From JAULUH01 sp032111745 (GTDB lineage Bacteria; Chloroflexota; Anaerolineae; JAAEKA01), in the NCBI GenBank assembly GCA_032111745.1, contig JAULUH010000238.1:1-14016 (forward strand): a stretch of DNA of 14,016 nt. Direction: 5' to 3'. Each line of letters opens with the position of its first letter. Position 1 is the stretch's first letter. Positions 1-14,016 of the stretch are shown here, piece after piece. Both the position numbers and the translations under genes were made by a program. The notes under the pieces were generated by a model that saw only the letters and a program-made list of their open reading frames with translations, was not told where the DNA came from and did no database searches.

Positions 1-6969
<6,969 letters not shown>

Positions 6970-6973
<4 letters not shown>

Positions 6974-9900
6974 CGGAGCAGAGCAGCATGGCCAAGTCGA
7001 CGGAACCCAATTCCACTCTGACCGGCGATACCAGTGGGCGCCTGCAGCGGCTGTCCCCGGAGAAGCGCGCGCTGTTGATGGCGCAGCTGCGGGAGAAGCG
7101 GCAGGCCGAGGCGGGCCAGCCGGCGATCCAGCGGCGCAGGGATCCGGGCAGCCATCCTATGTCCTTTGCCCAGGAGCGCATGTGGACGCTCAGCCAGCTG
7201 GAGCCGGACAGCCCGTACTACAATATCAGCGTGGCCCTGAGGTTGACCGGCCCGCTGGAGGTGAGCCTGCTACAGCGGGCCCTGAACGAGGTGGTGCGGC
7301 GGCACGAGGTCCTGCGGGCGGTGTTCGTATTGCGCCACGGCGCGCCACAGCAGGTGATCGCCGAGGACGTGTCGATCGAGCTGGCCGTGGAGGACCTGGG
7401 GCACCTGGTAGGGCAGACGACCGCGGATGGCCTGGCGGCGGAGCTGCCGGTGGAGCTGCTGGACAGGGCCACGGCGGAGTCGCGGCGGGTCTTTGACCTG
7501 TCCAGGGCGCCGCTGCTGCGGGGACAGGTATGGCGGCTAACCGACAGGGACCACCTGGCGCTGCTGACCATGCACCACATCGTGGCCGACGGCTGGTCCA
7601 TGGGGGTGCTGGTGCGAGAGGTGGCGCTGCTGTACGAGAGCTACCTGGCCAGGCGGCCTTACCCGTTGCCGGCGCTGTCGCTACAATACGCGGACTACGC
7701 GGCCTGGCAGCGGGGGTGGCTGAACGGCGACGGCGACGACGGGGCCAAGTCTCCGCACGAGCAGCAGCTGGACTACTGGCGGCGGCAGTTGGCCGGCCTT
7801 CCCATGTTGCTGGAGTTACCGGCAGACCGGCCGCGGCCGGTGGTGCGCACCTCCCAGGGCGACGTGGTGCAGTTTGCGGTGCCGAGGGAAGTGGCGGAGG
7901 GGTTGCGCGGGCTGGCGCGCGGGGAGGGCACGACCCTGTTTGCCACCCTGTTGGCGGCATACCAGGTGCTGCTGCACCGGTATAGCGGCCAGGATGACAT
8001 CTGCACCGGCACCCCCGTGGCCAACCGGGGGCGGGCCGAGATCGAGAGCTTGATGGGATTCTTCGTCAACACGGTGGTGATCCGCAGCAACTTGTCAGAC
8101 CAGCCGGCGTTCCGGCAACTGGTGCACCGGGTGCAGGAGACCATTCTGGAGGCCCAGGCCAACCAGGACCTGCCGTTCGAGCTGCTGGTGGACGCGCTGC
8201 AGCCCAGGCGCAGCCTGAGCACCACGCCGTTGTTCCAGGTCATGTTCGACCTGAACAACCGGGTCTCCCGGGGCTTCAAGCTGCCGGGCCTAAACCTGTC
8301 GCCTCTGGAAACGCACAGCCGGACGGCGAAGGTCGACCTGACCCTGTTCATGGCCGAGACCGAGGAGGGGCTGAGAGGCTCCTTCGAGTACAGCACCGAT
8401 CTATGGGACGAGCCCAGCGCGCGGCGGATGGCCGGGCATTTCCTCAATCTACTGGCGGCTGCGGTAGCCGACCCTGGCCGGCCGGTGGCCGACCTGGCGC
8501 TGCTGCAGGCCACGGAAGAACAGCAGATGCTGGTGGGGTGGAATGACACAGAGACAGAATACCCGCGAGAACGTGCCTTGCAAGGCCTGTTCGAGGACCA
8601 GGCGCGACGGTCCCCAGAAGCAGTGGCGGTGGTCTATCCAGGCCGCGGCGGTGCTCCCGGCGAGGAGGACCAGCAGCTGACCTACCGGGAGCTCAACGAG
8701 CGGGCCAACCGGCTGGCGCACTGGTTGCGCGAGCAGGGGGTGGGTCCGGATGTGCTGGTGGGGATTCTCATGGAGCGCTCGCTGGACATGATGGTCGCGA
8801 TCCTCGGCATCGTCAAGGCGGGGGGCGCGTATCTGCCCATGGATGGGGACTATCCGCCGGAGCGGCTGGCCTTTATGGTGGAGGATGGGCGGGTGCCTGT
8901 GCTGCTCACCCAGCAGAGCCTGGTGGCGAGCCTACCGCCCCACGGGGCCCGGGTGCTGTGCCTGGACACGGACTGGCCCACCATCGCCCAGCTCAGTGCC
9001 GAGAACCCGCCAGAGCTGGCTACTGGGGATAATCTGGCCTACGTTATCTACACGTCGGGGTCGACCGGGCGGCCCAAGGGGGTGTCCATCCCGCAGCGAG
9101 CGGTGGCCCGGCTGGTGCTGAATTCGAATTATGTTAAGTTTACAGCAGAGGAGGTGATCGCGCAGGCGTCCAACGCCTCGTTCGACGCGGCCACCATGGA
9201 GATATGGGGAGCGTGGCTGAACGGCGGCCGGCTGGTAGGGATCCCCAGGGACGTGGTGCTATCGCCGCGGGCCTTTGCGGCGGAGCTGCAGCGCCGGCAG
9301 ATCAGCGTCTTGTTTGTGACCACGGCGTTGTTCAACATGATGGCCAGCGAAATCCCTGGTGCGTTCGGCGGCCTGAAGCACCTGCTATTTGGCGGGGAGG
9401 CGGTGGACCCGCGTGCGGTACGGCGGGTGATACAGCAGGAGCCACGGCCGCGCCTACTGCACCTTTATGGGCCGACGGAGAGCACCACCTACGCCTCGTG
9501 GTATGTCGTGGAACAGGTCTCCGAGGAGGCGCGCACGGTGCCCATCGGCCGCGCGTTGAGCAACACGCGGCTGTACGTGTTGGATCGCCGCTTCCGCCCG
9601 GTGCCGGTGGGGGTGCCGGGACAGCTATGCATCGGCGGGGATGGCCTGGCCCGCGGCTACTTAAACCGGCCCGGGCTGACGGCGGGCAAGTTCCTGCCGG
9701 ATCCGTATGACCCCAGGCCGGGCGCACGCATGTATCTGACCGGGGACCTGGTGCGCTACGGGCTGCAGGGGGACATCGAGTTTGTGGGGCGGATCGACCA
9801 CCAGGTGAAGATCCGGGGGTTCCGGGTGGAGCCAGGCGAGATCGAAGACGTACTGGCGCAACACCCGGCGGTCAGCGAGGCCCTGGTGGTAGCCCAGGAG

Positions 9901-12900
9901 CCAGGGCGGGAGCAGGGCGGTGGGACCTTCGAGCGGCGGCTGGTGGCTTACGTGGTGCCGGGGCCGGGTGAGACGGTGGATGGGACGGAGCTGCGGACCT
10001 TTGTGAAGCAGCGGCTCCCTGAGTTCATGGTGCCGGCAGCCTTCGTGGCGCTGCCGGCGTTCCCGCTGACGCCGAACGGCAAGATCGACCGCCAGGCCCT
10101 GCCTTGGCCAGGGGAGATGCGCGGCGGGGACGAGGCGTACGTGGCCCCGCGCACGGCTTTGGAGCAATTCCTGGTGAGCCAGTGGCAGGCGGTGCTGGGC
10201 GACCAGCGGATCGGGATCTACGACAACTTCTTCGAGATCGGCGGCAACTCCTTGCAGGCGGCGGTGCTGATCAACCGGTTGCAGGAGCGTATCGGCGAGA
10301 CGACGCATGTGCGGGCCATCTTCATGGCGCCGACCGTAGCGGACCTGGCCATGTACCTGACGGAGTACTACCCCAAGGCGGTGGCCGAGATCACCGGGGA
10401 GCGGCCAGTGCCAGCCATGGCACCGGACGGGCCGGCGGCGGGCAACGGCGGCCGGACAGGCATGGCGGTGCGGGTGGATACCACCAAGCTGGCGCTGTTG
10501 CGGCGGATCGTCCAGCCGCTGCCCCCGCGGCCGGAGATGGAGGCGAGCCCGAAGAACCCGCCGGCGCTGTTCGTGCTGTCGCCGCCCCGTTCCGGCTCGA
10601 CCTTGTTGCGGGTGATGCTGGCCGGCAACCCGCGGCTGTTTGCGCCGCCGGAGCTGGACCTGATGTCGTTTAACACGTTACTCGAGCGCCGGGCGGCCTT
10701 CTCCGGCAAGTACAGCTTCTGGCTGGAGGGCCCGATCCGGGCGATCATGGAGATCAGGGGCTGTGACGCGGACGAGGCGCAGGCCATCGTGGCGGGCTAC
10801 GAGGAGCAGGGCCTGACCGCGAAGGCGTTCTATGGCCAGCTACAGGCAGCGGTAGGGAACCGGCTGCTGGTGGACAAGACCCCGGTCTATGCCCTGGATC
10901 CCGCCATCTTGCAGCGCATGGAGCAGGATTTTGCCGACGCACGCTACATCCACCTGGTGCGCAATCCCTATGCCACCGTGCATTCCTTTGCCGAGGCGAA
11001 GCTGGACCAGCTGTTCTTTCGCTACGCGCACCCGTTCACGCTGCGAGAGCTGGGTGAGCTGATCTGGATCGCCAGCCACCAGAACATCCTGAGCTTCCTG
11101 GAGTCGATCCCGGCAGAGCGCCGGCACAAGGTGGAGTTCGAGATCCTGGTGCAGGACCCCCAGCAGGTGATGCAGGGCATCTGCGCGTTTCTCGACATCG
11201 ACTTCGACCCGGCCATGTTGAACCCTTACGAGGGTGACCGCATGACCACGGGTATCCGGCCTGACCACCAGATGGTGGGGGACTTCAAATTCTACCTGCG
11301 CAACCGCATCGACGTGCGGGCGGCGGAGCGCTGGAAAAGATTCGTGGCGACCGGCTTCCTGAGCGACATGGCGTTGGACCTGGCCGAGCGCCTGGGCTAC
11401 GGGGACGTTAGCAGCGAGCCTTTGGGCGGAGCCGGTCCGGTCCAGGGGCAGCGGCTGCCCCCCCTGACGCCGGTGCCGCGCGAGGAACCGCTGCCGTTGT
11501 CATTCGCGCAGCAGCGGCTGTGGTTCCTCGACCAGATGGAGCCAGGAAGTGCCTTCTACAACGTGCCGGCGGCTGTGAGGCTGGAGGGAGACGTGGACGT
11601 GTCGGTGCTGGAGCGCACCATGAATGAGATCGTGCGACGGCACGAAGTTTTGCGCACGACCTTTTCCACGGTAGATGGCAAGGCGGTGCCGGAGATTGCG
11701 CCCGAGCTGCGGCTACAGATCCCGGTGCATGACCTGCGGCAGCTGCCTGAGGAGGCGCGGGAGGCGGAGGCCAGGCGCCTGATCAGCCAGGAGGCGCAGC
11801 AGCCCTTCGACCTGTCGACGGGACCGCTGGTGCGGGCCCGGCTGCTGCGCCTGCGAGATGACGAAACCATTGCGCAGGTGACGATGCACCACATCGTCGC
11901 CGACGGGTGGTCGGTGGGGGTGCTGATCCGCGAGTTGGGGGCCCTGGTAGAGTCCTTTGCCAGGGGACGGCCGTCGCCGCTGGCGGAGCTGCCGGTGCAG
12001 TACGCGGACTACGCGGCCTGGCAGCGCCGGCTGCTAGGCGAGATGCCGGAGCAGCCGGAGACGGACGGGCTGCTGGAGGCCCAGCTGGCCTATTGGCGCA
12101 ACCAGCTAGCGGGCAGCCCATCTCTGCTGCAGCTGCCAATCGACCGGCCGCGGCCGGCGGTGCAGAGCCAGCAGGGCCGCCGGTACCTGTTCACGCTATC
12201 GCCCACCCTATCGCGAGCGGTGCGGGCCCTGAGCCGCGAGGAGGGCACGACCCTATTCACGACCCTGCTGGCGGCCTTCCAGACGCTGTTGAGCCGGTAT
12301 GCGGGCCAGGATGACATCCCGGTGGGCACGCCGGTGGCCAACCGCACCCGGGCTGAGATCGAGGGGCTGATCGGCTTCTTCGTGAACACCCTGGTGATGC
12401 GCACGGATCTCAGCGGCGAGCCATCGTTTCGCGAGCTCCTGCACCGGGTGGAGGCGGTAGCTATAGTGGCCTACGAGCACCAGGACGTGCCCTTCGAGAT
12501 GCTGGTGGACGCGCTGCAGCCCGAGCGGGACATGAGCCACACCCCGTTCTTCCAGGCTATGTTCTCGCTGCAGGAGGCGGCGATGCAGGCCCTGAGGCTG
12601 CCCGGCCTATCGCTGCAGCCCCTGGAGGTAGACAGCCGGACAGCCAAGTTCGACCTGACCCTGTCCATCGTCGACCGGCCGGAGGCGCTGGCCGGGGCGC
12701 TGGAGTATAACACGGACCTGTTCGACGACAGTACGATCCAGCGCATGGCCGGCCACTTCCAGACCCTGCTGGAGGCCATCGTGGCCGACCCCGACCAGCC
12801 CATCACCTCCCTGCCCATCCTCGGCCAGGCCGAGCGCCGCCAGGTCCTGGCTACCTGGGCCAGGGGGCCCGAGGTGGCGGCACCGGTGGACACCATCCAT

Positions 12901-14016
12901 GCCCGCTTTGCCCAGCAGGCCGCCGCCACCCCCGACGCCATCGCCCTCGTCGCAGCGGCCGCGGGCGCCGAGGAGCCGGAGACCCTCACTTTCGCCGACC
13001 TGGACGCCCGGGCCAACCAGCTGGCTCCCGCCCTGCGCCCGTTGGGCGTGAGCCCCGACGCCGTGGTCGGCCTGCTCACCCCGCGCTCCGCCGATGCCAT
13101 CACCGGCATCCTGGCCGTGCTCAAGGCCGGCGCAGCTTATCTCCCCCTCGACCCCGCCTATCCCCCGGACCGCCTGGCCTTCATGCTGCGGGACTCCGCC
13201 GCCCGTATCGTCCTCACGGAGGAGCCCCTGCTCCACCTGCTCCCCGAGGGCTTCCAGCGCTATGGCCAGGCCGAAGCTGCGGTGGCCCTGTGCCTGGACG
13301 CCGACCGGGAGGCCCTGGCGCAGCTGCCTACTCTCGCCCCGCCCCAGCTGGCCCTGCCCGACTCCCTGGCCTATGTCATCTACACCTCCGGCTCCACTGG
13401 CACCCCCAAGGGCGTCATGGTCTCCCATCGCTCCGCCCTCAACCTCGCCGCAGCCCTCCACCACGTCGCCTACACCGGCATCGACCACCCATTGCGCCTC
13501 TCCCTCAACGCCCCCCTCTCCTTCGATGCCTCCGTCCAGCAGTGGATCATGCTCACCCACGGCCACACCCTGGTCATCGTCCCCCAGGAGGTCCGCACCG
13601 ACGCCGATGCCTTCGTCGCCTTCATCCGCCGCCACCGCCTCCACCAGCTCGACTGCGTCCCCTCCCAGCTCAAGCTCCTCCTGGATGCCGGCCTCCTCCA
13701 CCCCGGCCACTGGCACCCAGCCATCGTCTTTCCTGGCGGCGAGCCCATCGACGACCCCACCTGGGACGCCCTCAGCCTCGCCCCTCGCACCCGCTTCTTC
13801 AACATGTACGGGCCCACCGAGTGCACCGTCGACTCCACCTCCGCCCTGGTCCAGCCCAACACCACAGTCACCCCCGACCCCCTGGCCTCCCCCATCCCCA
13901 CCATCGGCCGCCCCCTGGCCAACGCCCAGGTCTTCGTCCTCGACCGCCACCTCCAGCCCGTCCCGGCCGGCGTCCCCGGCGAGCTCTGCATCGCCGGCCC
14001 CGGCCTCGCCCGCGGC
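6970..14016 (+). CDS. NRPS with embedded sulfotransferase (C-A-PCP-ST-C-A), 3' partial
   Basis: The frame is open for 2349 codons from the ATG at 6970 to the last base of the window, so the gene continues beyond it. Domains, by nucleotide: docking head 6970-7150, C1 7150-8480, A1 8575-10095, PCP 10135-10375, Pro-rich linker 10376-10554, sulfotransferase 10555-11400, C2 11470-12810, A2 12895-14016 (cut at core A6). The protein should add two amino acids to the chain from gene 1 and transfer a sulfo group at the stage between them. Catalytic motifs of C1, A1, PCP, ST and C2 are intact. No epimerase or thioesterase is seen before the window ends. The last A domain has a codon habit unlike the rest of the protein. 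The start could also be 6988. The family assignment is firm; substrates are only predicted and no named cluster is recognised. Confidence 0.95.
7150..8480 (+). other. Condensation domain 1 of gene 2 (LCL-like)
   Basis: Motifs in order are MSFAQERMWTLSQLEPDS (C1), RRHEVLRAVF (C2), MHHIVADGWS with HHxxxDG at 7573-7593 (C3), YADYAAWQR (C4) and MGFFVNTVVIR (C5). The catalytic His and Asp are present. It accepts the chain from the gene 1 PCP and couples it to the residue activated by A1. Confidence 0.94.
8575..10095 (+). other. Adenylation domain 1 of gene 2, code about DAMFLGLTYK
   Basis: Cores include LTYRELNERANRLAHWL, TSGSTGRPKG (9052-9081), LYGPTES (A5), GQLCIGGDGLARGYL (A6), LTGDLVRY (A7), KIRGFRVEPGEIE (A8) and NGKIDRQALP with the catalytic Lys at 10081-10083. 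The pocket read by eye against GrsA is D-A-M-F-L-G-L-T-Y-K. The A4 region is FDAATMEIWGAWLNGG. The code resembles branched-chain aliphatic codes such as DAFFLGVTFK (Ile). An aliphatic residue is a low-confidence guess, and a hydroxylated analogue would fit the neighbouring sulfotransferase better. Confidence 0.93.
10135..10375 (+). other. Peptidyl carrier protein domain preceding the sulfotransferase
   Basis: The attachment Ser is at 10249-10251 in DNFFEIGGNSLQAAV. It ends with RAIFMAPTVADLAMYLTEYYP. The GGNSLQ motif differs from the GGHSLL of both carriers in gene 1, which may reflect recognition by the ST instead of a direct hand-over to a C domain. A linker of about 60 residues rich in Pro, Gly and Ala leads into the ST. 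Confidence 0.93.
10555..11400 (+). other. Embedded PAPS-dependent sulfotransferase domain
   Basis: About 280 residues (protein positions near 1196-1477) match the Sulfotransferase_3 / tyrosylprotein sulfotransferase type. The 5'-phosphosulfate loop is FVLSPPRSGSTLLRVM, with PRSGSTLL at 10585-10608. The 3'-phosphate motif is YIHLVRNPYATVHSF, with Arg at 10960-10962 and Ser at 10984-10986. Further family marks are LLVDKTPVYALDP (Lys at 10876-10878) and VEFEILVQDPQQVMQGICAFL. The domain should move a sulfo group from PAPS to a hydroxyl or amine of the chain on the preceding PCP. CurM of curacin biosynthesis has an ST domain acting on a beta-hydroxyacyl chain, but there a thioesterase follows; here a C domain follows. 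The substrate is unknown. Confidence 0.92.
11470..12810 (+). other. Condensation domain 2 of gene 2 (LCL-like), after the sulfotransferase
   Basis: Motifs are LPLSFAQQRLWFLDQMEP (C1), RRHEVLRTTF (C2), MHHIVADGWS with HHxxxDG at 11887-11907 (C3), YADYAAWQR (C4) and IGFFVNTLVMR (C5). Catalytic residues are intact. Its donor is the chain after the ST step, so its donor pocket may recognise a sulfated group. Codons turn C-rich near its end, from about 12736. Confidence 0.94.
12895..14016 (+). other. Adenylation domain 2 of gene 2, Gln/Glu-like code, 3' partial
   Basis: The domain shows LTFADLDARANQL, TSGSTGTPKG (13384-13413), SFDASVQQW (A4), CVPSQLKLLL, FPGGEPIDD, NMYGPTE (13801-13821) and GELCIAGPGLARG, where the window ends at core A6. 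The pocket is D-A-Q-D-F-G-M-V-D plus a Lys not seen here. This is close to the Gln code DAQDLGVVDK as I remember it from lichenysin synthetase, so Gln or Glu is a reasonable guess. Codon usage differs strongly from the rest of the gene: from 13381 onward Val is 17 GTC and 0 GTG, and Ala is 20 GCC, 1 GCA and 0 GCG. Confidence 0.93.

Noticed and set aside
10376..10554. Extra small domain between PCP and ST
   Set aside because: About 60 residues rich in Pro, Gly and Ala with no motif; best read as a flexible linker.
11400..11470. Thioesterase after the ST, as in CurM
   Set aside because: Only a short Pro/Gly-rich linker lies here and a complete C domain follows directly; no GxSxG hydrolase is present.
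12607..13950. Long antisense open frame of 447 codons
   Set aside because: It mirrors the A2 domain. The translation is Gly/Val/Glu-rich low complexity with no motif, while the + strand frame carries conserved A-domain cores. The antisense frame stays open because of the C-ending codon habit.

Overview
The window is a slice through a modular hybrid polyketide/non-ribosomal peptide (PKS-NRPS) assembly line. It holds two very large genes, both on the + strand and both cut by the window ends. The DNA is clearly GC-rich and the coding strand is G-rich for most of its length (codons such as GCG, GTG, CTG and CGG dominate). This fits a high-GC bacterium with large secondary-metabolite clusters, for example Chloroflexota, Myxococcota or Acidobacteriota. 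The sequence does not settle the phylum. The run of ten N at 1359-1368 shows this is a scaffolded, probably draft or metagenomic, assembly.

Gene 1 (1-6973, 5' end missing) encodes KS (C-terminal part) - AT - KR - carrier - C - A - PCP and then a short helical C-terminal tail. The AT carries the HAFH motif of malonyl-CoA-selecting domains. The KR looks active and no DH or ER is present, so the module should leave a beta-hydroxyacyl chain. The C domain then joins that chain to an amino acid. The N gap breaks the AT reading frame on paper. The two flanks share the 6-mer CGTACG, and collapsing it restores one continuous frame, so I read this as one gene of 2318 residues from the window start.

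Gene 2 (6970-14016, 3' end missing) overlaps the stop of gene 1 as ATGA. It encodes N-terminal docking helix - C - A - PCP - sulfotransferase - C - A (cut at core A6). It is open for 2349 codons to the window end. The sulfotransferase (ST) domain between a PCP and the next C domain is the most unusual element. ST domains in assembly lines are best known from CurM of curacin biosynthesis, where the ST is followed by a thioesterase at chain termination; here elongation continues after it.

Co-linear reading: upstream chain + malonate, reduced to beta-hydroxy; amino acid 1 (polar or basic guess); amino acid 2 (aliphatic guess); a sulfo-transfer step on the carrier-bound chain; amino acid 3 (Gln/Glu-like code). 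No epimerisation, methylation, cyclisation or thioesterase domain is visible, and all three C domains look like the LCL type.

Two further anomalies stand out. A run of short tandem repeats (1911-1979), of the kind usually seen between genes, lies in frame inside the KR structural half. The last A domain switches codon habit sharply (Val 17 GTC and 0 GTG after 13381), which suggests recombination or recent acquisition. No RNA genes, CRISPR arrays, insertion sequences or intergenic gaps were seen. There is no non-coding stretch in the window apart from the N run.
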